DNA of 64,000 bases from Coraliomargarita_B sp036735565 (GCA_036735565.1 DAINOC010000003.1:1-64000), one strand, 5' to 3'. Numbered from the stretch's first letter, positions 51,436 to 60,651 are shown. Made by a program: numbers and translations. Notes: generated from the letters alone by a model not told the origin.

Positions 51436-53904
51436 ATGCGCCAAACAAGAACCCAAACCAAAGCACCCAACAAGCGCGGCTTCGGGTTTACCTTGCACGC
51501 GCTTGCTCTCCTCTTGCTGGCCGCGGCTACCCCGATCCACTCAGGCTGCGCGCGGGAAGCGGGTTTGACCGACTTGGGTTCCACTGCCCGACCAACCAAC
51601 CCTTCCTACGTCCTGTGGGAGCCGCAACCCGCCCCGAACCGGATGGTGGAGGGGGCATCCGCCCGCCCCAACCGGGGCTACACCCACGATGACGACTGGG
51701 AGCAGTGGTCCTACCCGCTGGGCAACGGCATGCTGGGGGCCAACGTCTTCGGCCGCACCGATGTGGAGCGGATCCAACTTTCGGAAAAAACCTTTGCCAA
51801 CGGGGGACTCTACGGCGCGGGCGGTCTCACCAACGCCGCCGAGCTCTACCTCGACTTCGGGCAAGCGGCGTTCAGCGACTATCGCCGCGAGCTTGATCTC
51901 AACAAGGCCATCCATTCCGTCAGCTATACTTCCGCTGGAGTGCGCTTCGAGCGCGAGCTCTTCACCAGCTACCCGGATAATGTTCTCGTTGTGCGTTTGA
52001 CCGCCGATCAACCGGGCGCACTCTCCCTGACCGTCCGCCCGGAGATACCGCACATTCCCAGCCGCAAGCCGGCCGACAACAAAAGCGCGCAAACCGCGAT
52101 CAGCGGACCGGACATCCTGCTGACCGGGACGATCGACTTCTTCAAGACCCGCTTCGCCGTGCAGGTGCGCGTGCTGCATGAGGGTGGGGCACTCATCCCG
52201 GGCGACGAAACCCTGCGTATCGAAAATGCCGATACCGTGACACTGATTGTGGGCATCAGCACCAATTACCAGCTTCGGCCGGAACTGTTCCTTCGTGAGC
52301 GCCACGAAAAACTCGATCCCGACCTGGACCCCGTGCCCCTCGTCGCCGCTAAAATCGACCGCGCACAGAGCCTCGGCTTCGAGGCCCTGAAAGCCCGCCA
52401 CGTGGCCGATCACTCGGGCCTCTTCGAGCGCGTCGCCGTCAACCTCAATTCGACGCCCTCACCATTGCCCACGCACCAGCTTCTCGAAGCCTATCAGGCC
52501 GGCGGGCACGATCCCTACCTTGAGGAGCTCATGTTTCAATACGGCCGCTACCTCATCATCGCCAGCTCCCGCGCCACCACGCTGCCAGCCCACCTTCAAG
52601 GCGCTTGGAATCAGCATGAGATCGCTCCCTGGACCGGTGGCTACTGGCACAATATCAATGTGCAGATGAATTACTGGGGGACGAAAAAAACCGATCTCGC
52701 CGAGACCTTCCTGGCTTATGCCAATTATTTCCAGGCCTATCTACCCCAGGCCATGATCTACGCGCAGGAATTCATGCAGGAGCACCGTCCGGAGCACTAC
52801 TCGGAGATTCCTGAGGAAAACGGCTGGACCTTCGGCAATGGTGCCAACGCCTACTACATTCCCCAGCGCGATGTGCACTCCGGCCCGGGCACCCAGGCCT
52901 TCATCACCATCATGCTGATGGAGTATTACAACTTCACCCGGGACGAGACCTTTCTCCGGGAGGTGGCCTACCCGGCCATGCGCATGCTGAGCCAGTTCTA
53001 CGCCAAGGCCCTCGTCGAATCCGAAGACGGCCACCTGCTGGTCGAGCCATCCGCCTCACCGGAGATCCAACTCCGCGGAGGCGGTGCCTACTACGTCACC
53101 AAGGGCTGCGCCTACGACCAAAGCATGGTCTGGCAGAATCATACCGACCTCATCCGCGCTGCGGAAATCCTCGGCATCGAAGACGACCCCTTCCTCGACG
53201 TGGTGCGCCAACAGATCCCACGCCTCGACCCTATCCTCATCGGCGCCTCCGGGCAGATCAAGGAGTTCCGCGAAGAAAGCGGGTATGCCGACATCGGCAG
53301 CCCCAGCCACCGGCATATCTCCCAACTGATCGGACTCTACCCGGGCGACCTCATCAACGCATCCAACCCCGAGTGGATGGCCGCCGCCAGCCGCACCCTC
53401 GACCTGCGCGGAGACCGCGCCACGGGCTGGGCCATGATGCACCGTATGGTGGCCCGCGCACGGCTGCACGAGGCGGAGAAGGCCCATCACATTTTCCAGA
53501 GCTTTATCAAAGAAAAGACACTCCCGAACCTTTGGACCATCTGCCCGCCCTTCCAGATCGATGCCAATCTCGGGCTGGTCGCTGCCGTCGCCGAGCTCCT
53601 GCTCCAAAGCAATCAGAATTTCATCGAGCCGCTGCCCGCCCTGCCCGCAGCCTGGCATACCGGCCACTTCGATGGATTGGTAGCGCGGGGGAATTTTAAA
53701 GTCTCCGCCAGGTGGGCCGATCACCAGCTCACCGAGCTAAGCGTGCTCTCCCGCAGCGGAGGCATGTGTCGGCTGATGCTACCAGGCCTCGCGGACGTGA
53801 CGATCCTTGATGAAGTCGGCCAACCCGTAGCCGTTGAGGTCGTCGGGCCGAACCGTATCCGTTTTTCCACTACGCCGGGAAGCACTTATCACCTCCAAAT
53901 CTGA
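51436..53904 (+). CDS. GH95 alpha-L-fucosidase-like glycoside hydrolase, probable lipoprotein (copy B)
   Basis: An 822-residue paralogue of the preceding gene. The frame is open far upstream, but the ATG at 51436 lies 5 nt after copy A's stop and gives a signal peptide ending in a lipobox-like HSGC. The same catalytic marks are present (NINVQMNYWG, SASPEIQ, PPFQIDANLG, with Gly to Ala). Long stretches are identical to copy A, so this is a tandem duplication with diverged N- and C-termini. The lipid anchor, absent from copy A, suggests a different location or substrate. Confidence 0.9.
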   Translation: MRQTRTQTKAPNKRGFGFTLHALALLLLAAATPIHSGCAREAGLTDLGSTARPTNPSYVLWEPQPAPNRMVEGASARPNRGYTHDDDWEQWSYPLGNGMLGANVFGRTDVERIQLSEKTFANGGLYGAGGLTNAAELYLDFGQAAFSDYRRELDLNKAIHSVSYTSAGVRFERELFTSYPDNVLVVRLTADQPGALSLTVRPEIPHIPSRKPADNKSAQTAISGPDILLTGTIDFFKTRFAVQVRVLHEGGALIPGDETLRIENADTVTLIVGISTNYQLRPELFLRERHEKLDPDLDPVPLVAAKIDRAQSLGFEALKARHVADHSGLFERVAVNLNSTPSPLPTHQLLEAYQAGGHDPYLEELMFQYGRYLIIASSRATTLPAHLQGAWNQHEIAPWTGGYWHNINVQMNYWGTKKTDLAETFLAYANYFQAYLPQAMIYAQEFMQEHRPEHYSEIPEENGWTFGNGANAYYIPQRDVHSGPGTQAFITIMLMEYYNFTRDETFLREVAYPAMRMLSQFYAKALVESEDGHLLVEPSASPEIQLRGGGAYYVTKGCAYDQSMVWQNHTDLIRAAEILGIEDDPFLDVVRQQIPRLDPILIGASGQIKEFREESGYADIGSPSHRHISQLIGLYPGDLINASNPEWMAAASRTLDLRGDRATGWAMMHRMVARARLHEAEKAHHIFQSFIKEKTLPNLWTICPPFQIDANLGLVAAVAELLLQSNQNFIEPLPALPAAWHTGHFDGLVARGNFKVSARWADHQLTELSVLSRSGGMCRLMLPGLADVTILDEVGQPVAVEVVGPNRIRFSTTPGSTYHLQI

Positions 53905-53978
53905 GCGTCCGCCAGAGGTTGAACCTTCCCGCATCCGGCCTCTGATATCTGTCGCCTGCCCCGGATTATGCTACCCTT

Positions 53979-54116
53979 TGACTTTTATCAGTAAATCAAA
54001 TCCAAGATTGGGTAGCGGTCCGTGTCCTCACGGGCCAAGACTGGGTTGGCGTGTCAGGCCTGGCCGCTGGGGACAGCGTCCGCTGCCTTTTGCCAGAAAA
54101 GGTTGAACCTTGGTAT
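53979..54116 (+). repeat. Dispersed intergenic repeat, copy 2
   Basis: It lies between the convergent GH95 copy B and HAD hydrolase genes. It shares TGACTTTTAT, GGTAGCGG, the CCGTG-TCCT-CACGG hairpin and GGGGACAGCGTCCGCT with copy 1, and the GCCAGAAAA...TTGGTAT end with copy 3. A word GCCAGA-GGTTGAACCTT occurs on both sides (53911-53927 and, with three extra A, 54092-54111). The hairpin may act as a bidirectional terminator. Confidence 0.85.
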
Positions 54117-55132
54117 TAAAACAATTCCTTCTGAGGTGCCTCCGTCGAAGTCGCCGGTGCCTCGTCATCCTCATGCAGATGCCGCGGCGGGCGGCTGACC
54201 TTCTGCGAGAGCTCCGCCTCACACTCCGCCACGATGGCGTCGCAGATTCGGCCCACGTGCATGCGCAGCCACTTGGCCGTAGTGCTCGCCGCGCGGTAGT
54301 CGGCGGGACCGTAGGCATGGATGCGCCCGGCTTGCAGGAGAGCATCGTTCTGGGCAAACTCCCCGTCGCTCTCTGGGTTAAAGACCGCGTAGGTCTTGCC
54401 ACCGTTGCTCTTCACCACCGAGAAGACCGGCACGTCGCTGGGACCGTCCGCCACATAGATCATGCGGTCGATCGGCACCCGACGGTCCACCCGGTCCATC
54501 GAGGCGTTCACGTCGATACCGGGGTTCTTATTCGCTCCCTTGTTGATCTCGAAGATGTAGCGGGTCTTGATCGTGTTATCCACGATCGTGCCGATCTGGC
54601 TGATCTCGAACTCCATCGACAGGGGCAACTCATCCTGCCGCGAGTAGTTCGGGGGTAGGGGAGCCTCGATGAATTCACAGCCAAAGATGCCGTCCACATG
54701 GGCCGCAATCGCGCTGCCCCGGATCATCTCCGCCAGGCCGGTGCTGATGATGTAGTGCTCCAGCACGATGTTGTGCTTGCGGTAAGCCGCATGGGCCGCC
54801 GTGACCGCTTTTAACTGTTCAAACAACTCCGGCAGCCCGGGGTAAAAGACCAGCCCGCGGCCCAGTTCGCGCAGGCGGGCATTCCGCAGCCCCTTGAGAC
54901 AGCCGTTCTTCACGAAACTGAGCAGGTGATTCAAATAGACCGTGTCCTGCGAAACCCGGGTGCCGCGCTGCGCATAGATCCCGGGTAGGGCGTTCACCTC
55001 CTTCCAAAACTGCGCCTCGTCGATCCCATAGGCCTCGAAAATCGGTGCCTGCATATAGCCGGGGATGAGCGTCTTATCAAAATCCCAGATGCAGGCGACG
55101 ATGTTTTGGCGATGCAGGTTCTTTTTCGTCAT
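54116..55132 (-). CDS. HAD-superfamily hydrolase
   Basis: From the ATG at 55132 this is a 338-residue protein. The frame continues upstream but only as antisense of prfA. HAD motif I is WDFDKTLIPG near residue 16, a serine is in IISTGLAEMI (motif II), and motif IV is YVADGPSDVPVF. The layout resembles phosphoserine-phosphatase-type HAD proteins, with a large helical cap. The last 30 residues are acidic and disordered-looking. The substrate is unknown. It is divergent from prfA, 60 nt apart. Confidence 0.85.
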   Translation of the reverse strand: MTKKNLHRQNIVACIWDFDKTLIPGYMQAPIFEAYGIDEAQFWKEVNALPGIYAQRGTRVSQDTVYLNHLLSFVKNGCLKGLRNARLRELGRGLVFYPGLPELFEQLKAVTAAHAAYRKHNIVLEHYIISTGLAEMIRGSAIAAHVDGIFGCEFIEAPLPPNYSRQDELPLSMEFEISQIGTIVDNTIKTRYIFEINKGANKNPGIDVNASMDRVDRRVPIDRMIYVADGPSDVPVFSVVKSNGGKTYAVFNPESDGEFAQNDALLQAGRIHAYGPADYRAASTTAKWLRMHVGRICDAIVAECEAELSQKVSRPPRHLHEDDEAPATSTEAPQKELF

Positions 55133-55192
55133 GAGCGCGATCACTGGACTCTTGCCAGCTCTCCGCTTTCCTGCAACGCATTTTGAGACCTT

Positions 55193-56284
55193 ATGCACAA
55201 GATACCCGACATCGCCCCCTTTCGTGAGAAGCTCGCCGAGTATGACGCACGAATGGCCGCGCCCAATTTCTTCTCCGATCAACGCCGCGCCGCCGAGATC
55301 TCCCGCGAGCACCAGCGGCTGACCAGCCTGGTCGAGCAGTTCGAAGCCTACCACAGCACCACGCAACAGCTGGAGGAAAACCGCGCGATGGCGAAGGACC
55401 CGTCCGTCGAAGCAGAGTTGCGGGAGATGGCCGCCGAAGAAATCGAGGCCCTCGAAGCCCGCCGCGAAGAACTTTCCCTCTCCGTGCTCCGCGCCATGAT
55501 CCCGCCCGACGCCACCGACAGCCGCAACTCCGTCATGGAAATCCGGGGTGGGGCAGGGGGCGACGAGGCCAACATCTTCGCGGGCGATCTCTTCCGTATG
55601 TATAGCCGCTACGCCGAGTCCCGGGGCTGGCGCATCGAAGTGATGAGCTCCAGCACTGCCGAGGTGGGCGGCTTTCGCGAAATTATCTTCAACCTCACCG
55701 GGGAGGACTCCTACAAATACCTGAAGTTCGAGAGCGGTGTGCACCGCGTCCAACGCGTGCCCGCCACCGAGACCCAGGGCCGCATCCATACCTCCACCGC
55801 CACGGTCGCCGTGCTCCCGGAGGCCGAGGAGGTCGATATCCAGATCAACCCCAACGACCTCGATATCTCCACCATGCGGGCCAGCGGTGCCGGCGGCCAG
55901 CACGTCAATACCACCGACTCCGCCGTCATGATGGTCCACAAGCCCACGGGCGTCTCCGTCTACTGCGCCGACGAACGCTCCCAGATCAAAAACCGCGCCA
56001 AGGCCCTCACCGTCATGCGCTCCCGCCTCCTCCAGGCCAAGATCGATGAGGAAAATGCCAAATACGCCGCCGAGCGCAAAGGCCAGATCGGTACCGGCGA
56101 CCGCTCCGAGCGCATCCGCACCTATAACTACCCCCAGGGCCGCCTCACCGACCATCGCATCGGCATGAACTTCTCCCTGCCGCCCATCATCGACGGCGAC
56201 CTCGAAGACCTGATCAATGCCCTGCAAAACGTCGACTACGAAGCCCGCATCAATAATCTGCTGGAGAAGCAGAACGCTCGGTAA
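55193..56284 (+). CDS. prfA: Peptide chain release factor 1
   Basis: A 363-residue class I release factor. The GGQ motif (SGAGGQHVN) mediates peptide release and the PxT-type stop-recognition motif (VPATET) assigns it to RF1 (UAA/UAG), not RF2. Neighbouring blocks EIRGGAGGDEANIFAGDLFRMY and TYNYPQGRLTDHRI are typical. prmC, which methylates the GGQ glutamine, lies 1.1 kb downstream, separated by a mobile-like element and a TA pair. Confidence 0.97.
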   Translation: MHKIPDIAPFREKLAEYDARMAAPNFFSDQRRAAEISREHQRLTSLVEQFEAYHSTTQQLEENRAMAKDPSVEAELREMAAEEIEALEARREELSLSVLRAMIPPDATDSRNSVMEIRGGAGGDEANIFAGDLFRMYSRYAESRGWRIEVMSSSTAEVGGFREIIFNLTGEDSYKYLKFESGVHRVQRVPATETQGRIHTSTATVAVLPEAEEVDIQINPNDLDISTMRASGAGGQHVNTTDSAVMMVHKPTGVSVYCADERSQIKNRAKALTVMRSRLLQAKIDEENAKYAAERKGQIGTGDRSERIRTYNYPQGRLTDHRIGMNFSLPPIIDGDLEDLINALQNVDYEARINNLLEKQNAR

Positions 56285-56326
56285 ATCTCTAAACCTTAAT
56301 GCAGCAGTTAAAGGGAAGCGGTATTT

Positions 56327-56615
56327 TTGAACCGTTAATGAACGTTAATGAACGTCAATGACAGGAGTCGCCTTCCTAATGATGAACCGGACCGTGCGCA
56401 ACAGCATAGCAGTAATGCCACACACAGACTTTTATTGGTAAATCGAAGCCAAAGTTGGGTAGCGGACCGTGTCCTCACGGGCCAGGACCGGGCTGCGTGT
56501 CAGCGCATAGCCCTCTGCCAGAAAAAGTTACCGCTTGGTATCATTCATAAGAAACTTCAAATCACTTATTTCTGCCAATCAAATTAACGTTCATTCACGT
56601 CCATTAACGGTTCAA
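56327..56615. mobile_element. MITE-like element with 34-bp terminal inverted repeats
   Basis: The 34 bases at 56327-56360 match the reverse complement of 56582-56615 with four mismatches. Both begin TTGAACCGTTAATG at the outside. The left arm includes a 10-bp tandem repeat (GTTAATGAAC twice plus a degenerate third). The 289-bp body holds no gene and carries copy 3 of the dispersed repeat. No target-site duplication is obvious. It lies between prfA and the TA pair. Confidence 0.65.
56428..56541 (+). repeat. Dispersed intergenic repeat, copy 3 (internally deleted)
   Basis: It matches copies 1 and 2 from GACTTTTATTGGT through GGGTAGCGG, the CCGTG-TCCT-CACGG hairpin and GTGTCAG. It then lacks the GGCCGCTGGGGACAGCGTCCGCT segment and resumes at GCCAGAAAAAGTTA...TTGGTAT, which it shares with copy 2. 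It lies inside the inverted-repeat element. Confidence 0.8.
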
Positions 56616-56711
56616 GGATTCATTTCGTTCAAGTTTGCCTACGGTTCAGATAGGCCCTGCCACCAGGACACGACTTGACAGATCCCGTGCAATCGCGCAA
56701 CCGTGCTACAC

Positions 56712-56954
56712 ATGAACGTCACCTTAAAAATCGACGATGAGCTGTGCCGGAAAGCCCGCCACCGGGCAGTCGATGCTGACCTCTCGCTTTCAAAATGGGT
56801 GGCTCAAATCATAGAAAAGGAACTGAGCGTGCCTCCCGCCTCCACAGAGCGGACAACCATGCGGGACCTCCTCGCAGCTGAGGATGGTCGCGGCTTCGAA
56901 GAGTTTCTCCCGGACCGCAAGGCCGACACGCCCCGCGAAATCGACTTCCGCTGA
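56712..56954 (+). CDS. Antitoxin, ribbon-helix-helix VapB/FitA-like
   Basis: An 80-residue protein from the ATG at 56712 (a GTG at 56703 is possible). The N-terminus MNVTLKIDDELCRKARHRAV with LSLSKWVAQIIEKEL fits a short strand and two helices of the ribbon-helix-helix fold, which binds DNA. The C-terminal part, rich in charged residues, would neutralise the toxin. Its stop overlaps the toxin ATG (TGATG), typical of TA pairs. It probably represses its own promoter. Confidence 0.8.
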   Translation: MNVTLKIDDELCRKARHRAVDADLSLSKWVAQIIEKELSVPPASTERTTMRDLLAAEDGRGFEEFLPDRKADTPREIDFR

Positions 56955-57379
56955 TGCCCTGCCTGCTGGATACGAACGTCCTCTCAGAACTGCGGCGCGG
57001 CCATAAGGGTGATCCGAAGGTAAGGAATTGGCAGGCGCAGCACTCCCTCGAAGACCAATGGATCAGCGTTATTTCCCTGATGGAGGTTCGGATCGGTGTC
57101 ATTCTGGCAAGGAGAACAGACCTTCCATTCTCAAAAGCCCTGGACAAATGGTATCGAACACAGCTGCTCCCATCCTATCAAAACCGCATACTGATGGTGG
57201 ATACTAAAATCGCAGAGCTGCGAGCGGCTTATGAGGCGACCCGAACCGTCGCATATTCAGACGCCCTGATTGCAGCCACGGCCGCAGCTCACGGGCACAC
57301 ACTGGTGACGCGAAACGTAAAAGACTTCGAGGGCTTGGGTATCCCTCTCATCAACCCCTGGGAGCACCCGCTCGACTGA
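56954..57379 (+). CDS. PIN-domain toxin, VapC/FitB-like
   Basis: A 141-residue PIN-domain ribonuclease. The acidic site is intact: Asp in LLDTNVLSEL (residue 6), Glu in SLMEVRIGV, and Asp in YSDALIAATAAAHG. The C-terminal block TRNVKDFEGLGIPLINPW is characteristic of the FitB-like VapC branch. VapC toxins cut tRNA or rRNA when freed from the antitoxin. It is translationally coupled to the antitoxin and ends 3 nt before prmC. Confidence 0.88.
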   Translation: MPCLLDTNVLSELRRGHKGDPKVRNWQAQHSLEDQWISVISLMEVRIGVILARRTDLPFSKALDKWYRTQLLPSYQNRILMVDTKIAELRAAYEATRTVAYSDALIAATAAAHGHTLVTRNVKDFEGLGIPLINPWEHPLD

Positions 57380-57382
57380 ACC

Positions 57383-58225
57383 ATGCTCAGCATCCGCGAC
57401 ATCCAGCAGAAAACGGTCGACTACTTTACCAGCAAGGGCGTCCCCAACCCGAAGCTGGAGACCGACCTGCTCATCGCCCACGTGCTCGGGCTCAAGCGCC
57501 TCGACCTCTACCTCGATATCCACCGCCCCCTCACCGAAGCCCAGCTGGATATGCTCCGGCCGATGGTGAAACGCCGCGCCAGCCGCGAGCCCCTCCAGTA
57601 TATTCTCGGCTACAGCGAGTTCTGCGGTATGCGCCTGAAGGTCAGCCCAGCGACCCTCATCCCCCGCCAGGAGACCGAGGAGCTGATCGAACTGATCCGG
57701 GACCGAATCGTTAAAGCGCCCCTGCGCATCCTCGACCTCGGCACCGGCAGCGGTGCCATCGCCATCGCGCTGGCCAACCTCTATCCCGAAGCAACCGTCA
57801 CCGCGACCGACCAAAGCAACGCCGCACTGGATATAGCCCGGGAGAACGCCCAACGCTTCGTCACCAAAAATCCGATACAATTCCAACAGGGCAACTGGTT
57901 CGACGCCGTCGATCCCTCCCTGCGCTACGACCTTATCGTGGCCAACCCTCCCTACCTGACGGAAGCCGAAATGGCCTCCGCCGAGCCGGAGGTCGCCGCC
58001 CACGAGCCCGCCAGCGCCCTCGTTGCCGGACCGGACGGCCTCGATGATCTCCGCCGCATCATCAGCCAAGCCCCCGCGCACCTCGCGCCCGGCGGATGGC
58101 TCGCCCTGGAAACCGGGATCGCCCAGCACCCGGCTCTCGATGCGCTCTGTTCGGGAGTCAACCTGCGCGGCGAGAGCGTCTCCGACCTCAGCGGTCGTCC
58201 ACGGTTTTACCTGGCGCAGGGGTAG
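57383..58225 (+). CDS. prmC: Release factor glutamine methyltransferase
   Basis: A 280-residue SAM methyltransferase with the N-terminal helical domain, RREPLQYILG-type block (SREPLQYILGYSEF), SAM motif LDLGTGSGAIAIALA and the catalytic NPPY motif (VANPPYLTEAEM). It methylates the glutamine of the release factor GGQ motif. It is convergent with the protease gene, 32 nt apart. Because the TA pair is just upstream, it may be expressed from the TA promoter. Confidence 0.95.
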   Translation: MLSIRDIQQKTVDYFTSKGVPNPKLETDLLIAHVLGLKRLDLYLDIHRPLTEAQLDMLRPMVKRRASREPLQYILGYSEFCGMRLKVSPATLIPRQETEELIELIRDRIVKAPLRILDLGTGSGAIAIALANLYPEATVTATDQSNAALDIARENAQRFVTKNPIQFQQGNWFDAVDPSLRYDLIVANPPYLTEAEMASAEPEVAAHEPASALVAGPDGLDDLRRIISQAPAHLAPGGWLALETGIAQHPALDALCSGVNLRGESVSDLSGRPRFYLAQG

Positions 58226-58257
58226 TTTATGACCACCCGGTCGAGCGCGGCGTTCGC

Positions 58258-60648
58258 TCAGTTCTGGCCGACAGTCGCCATCGTTTTTGACGCATCCTCG
58301 TTTCCGCCCTGGAGCCGGGTCACCCAGTCAGCCATGATGCGGGCACTCTCGCGCAGGTAGATGTCGAAATTGGGCTTCTCCTCCGCTTCTTCCGCCGCAG
58401 CAACTGCCTCGGCTTCCGCCGGTTCCACAGCTTCCGTCGCATCTGTCAGGGGCACGGCCAAATTTCTCTCCGAGAGCGCATTCTGGTCCTCCACCACACT
58501 CAACAGCACCGGCTGCTCAGGGAAGCCTTCCATCGCCAATGCCTTGTAAGCGGCATCCAACTCTTCGATGAGCGCCTGCTCACTAATCTTGCGTTCGATC
58601 CGCTGACCCAGATGCAAGGAAATCGTCTTCTCCTCGAAGCGCTCCCGGCGCAGCTCGATCTGACGCTTTAAAAAGTTGAACTCCTCCAGCGCCTCCTGCC
58701 GACGGAGGCTGGCTTGAGCCAGTTCCTCAATCAGCTGCGGGGGCTCGGGGCTGGCCACATCCAGCTTCTGCCAGTCATTAACCCACTCGACGGCATCAAT
58801 TTGACCCCAGGGCAGCGCGTGCGGCAGGTCATCCTCCCCAATCGGCAGAAACTCATTGACCGAGGGCAGGGCGATGTCCGAAGGCACCCCACGCACCTGC
58901 GTGGAGCTGCCGCCGGGCAGGTAAAACTGCTTTATGGTGATCTTGGAAGCCACCGGCCGCGCGGTCTCCGCATCGCTCTGAAACCAGGAGAAGGGCAGGC
59001 GGGTGTTCATATGGTAGACCTCCTGCACCGTGCCTTTGCCGTGCGTCGAGCTGTTCCCCACGATGAGGGCCCGGCCGTGATCCTGGAGCGCTCCGGCCAC
59101 GATCTCGGACGCAGAGGCACTGAAACGCGAGGTCAGCACGATGAGCGGACCGTCCCAGAGCAGGCGGGGATCGCGGTCGGCGAGCACATCGATACGACCG
59201 GTGCTATCGCGAATCTGCACGACCGGCCCTACCGGAATAAAGAGTCCGGCCACGCGCACCGCCTCGGAGAGAAGGCCGCCGCCGTTCATACGGAGATCGA
59301 GAATGATGCCCTCAGCTCCCATCCCCCGCAGCTTGTTGAGCAGCTCTGTGATGTCATCCGAGGTCGTCGTCAGGCTGGATCCGGCTCCGATATTGCCATA
59401 AAAGGAGGGTAGGGTGATCACGCCGACCGGCACCGTGCGTTCGTCGTCAAGCGGGACCGTAATAAGCCGGGCCTCCGCGAGATTGGCCGTCAGCTTCACC
59501 TCATCCCGAACCAGCGGGATCACCCTGCGCACAGAGGGATCGGCTGCATCGCCAGGACGGATCAGCAGCCGCACGGTCGTGCCTTTCTCACCCTTGATCT
59601 TCCGGACGATGTAGCGCAGCTCCATGTCGATGACATCGACAAACTCCTCGTCCCCCTGAGCCACGCCGAGGATCTCATCCTCCGGCCTCAGCAGGCGCGA
59701 GGCTTCCGCCGGTCCGCCGGGCAGCAACTCCTTGATGGTGCAGATGCCATCCACATCCTGCAGCATGGCACCGATGCCCACAAAAGAGTTCTCCACCGAG
59801 GAGGTAAAATTCTGAAGCGTATCCGCCGAGAGAAAGTTGGAGTGCGGATCAAACAGTTCCGTCATGGCATTGATAAAGGCCTCCTGCACTTCCGCCGGCT
59901 CGCGCTCCACCGTGTAGCTGAGGTTACGCTCGTAGCGGCGGCGGATCTTCTCGCGGGCAGCGTCCAGATTCTCGGCGAGAAAGGCCTCGTCCTCCAGTAA
60001 ACGGCGCAGGGGCGCAGGGTCGAAGCTGCTATCGGCGGCGGCCGGTGTGCTTAAATCCGGGTTCTCCGGATTGAGCCCCACCTCTTCCGCATCGGACTCA
60101 CTGACGAGGGAGAGCAGTTCGTTGAGCAATTCGTATTTCAGGCGACGCTCCCAAAGCGCGTCCGCCTCCTCCACGCTGGCCGGCCAAGCGGCTTCGCTGC
60201 GATCCGGACGGAAGGTCTCCTCAACCGAAAAGTCCCAGTCCCCCGCCAGTCGCCGAAACACCCATTCCGCGCGGGCCTTGGCCTTGGCCTCGAAGCTCTT
60301 GTAGATTTCAAAAGCCGCGTAGAGATTTCCTTTTTTTAGAAAGGCTTCCATCGCCTCGGCAAAGCGGAAATTGAAATCCTCCAGATCCGACTGCAAAAAA
60401 TACATCCGGCTGTAGTCGAAGGACTTCACATAAGCTTCGACCATTTCCTTGCCGTTGAGCGACTCCATGCTGCCCCTCAAATAGTGCCGCGCCTGGATCG
60501 TATTCACAACCCAGCGGGTCTGGGAGGCCATTTCATCGGTGGCACTGAGCGGCTGACGCCCCTCGCCGGAGCACAGCGTAAGAGCCAGAATAAATCCGGC
60601 GGAGATGGAGAGTAGGGAACGCATAAGAAATTTACTGGAGGCTTTCAT
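58258..60648 (-). CDS. prc: Tail-specific (carboxy-terminal processing) protease
   Basis: A 796-residue S41 peptidase of the Prc/Tsp type. It has a signal peptide (LLSISAGFILALTLC), a long N-terminal helical domain, a PDZ domain (about 280-370), and the catalytic serine in SRFSASASEI (about 510-514), with the catalytic lysine in THGKGTVQ (about 537). The C-terminal helical region is typical. Prc degrades or trims periplasmic proteins by their C-termini. The rhomboid gene ends 3 nt upstream, so the two proteases are co-transcribed. Confidence 0.93.
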   Translation of the reverse strand: MKASSKFLMRSLLSISAGFILALTLCSGEGRQPLSATDEMASQTRWVVNTIQARHYLRGSMESLNGKEMVEAYVKSFDYSRMYFLQSDLEDFNFRFAEAMEAFLKKGNLYAAFEIYKSFEAKAKARAEWVFRRLAGDWDFSVEETFRPDRSEAAWPASVEEADALWERRLKYELLNELLSLVSESDAEEVGLNPENPDLSTPAAADSSFDPAPLRRLLEDEAFLAENLDAAREKIRRRYERNLSYTVEREPAEVQEAFINAMTELFDPHSNFLSADTLQNFTSSVENSFVGIGAMLQDVDGICTIKELLPGGPAEASRLLRPEDEILGVAQGDEEFVDVIDMELRYIVRKIKGEKGTTVRLLIRPGDAADPSVRRVIPLVRDEVKLTANLAEARLITVPLDDERTVPVGVITLPSFYGNIGAGSSLTTTSDDITELLNKLRGMGAEGIILDLRMNGGGLLSEAVRVAGLFIPVGPVVQIRDSTGRIDVLADRDPRLLWDGPLIVLTSRFSASASEIVAGALQDHGRALIVGNSSTHGKGTVQEVYHMNTRLPFSWFQSDAETARPVASKITIKQFYLPGGSSTQVRGVPSDIALPSVNEFLPIGEDDLPHALPWGQIDAVEWVNDWQKLDVASPEPPQLIEELAQASLRRQEALEEFNFLKRQIELRRERFEEKTISLHLGQRIERKISEQALIEELDAAYKALAMEGFPEQPVLLSVVEDQNALSERNLAVPLTDATEAVEPAEAEAVAAAEEAEEKPNFDIYLRESARIMADWVTRLQGGNEDASKTMATVGQN

Positions 60649-60651
60649 GTA

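Noticed and set aside
55133..56227. N-terminal extension of the HAD protein to about 700 residues
   Set aside because: The extension is antisense to prfA, while the ATG at 55132 sits just before the HAD motif.
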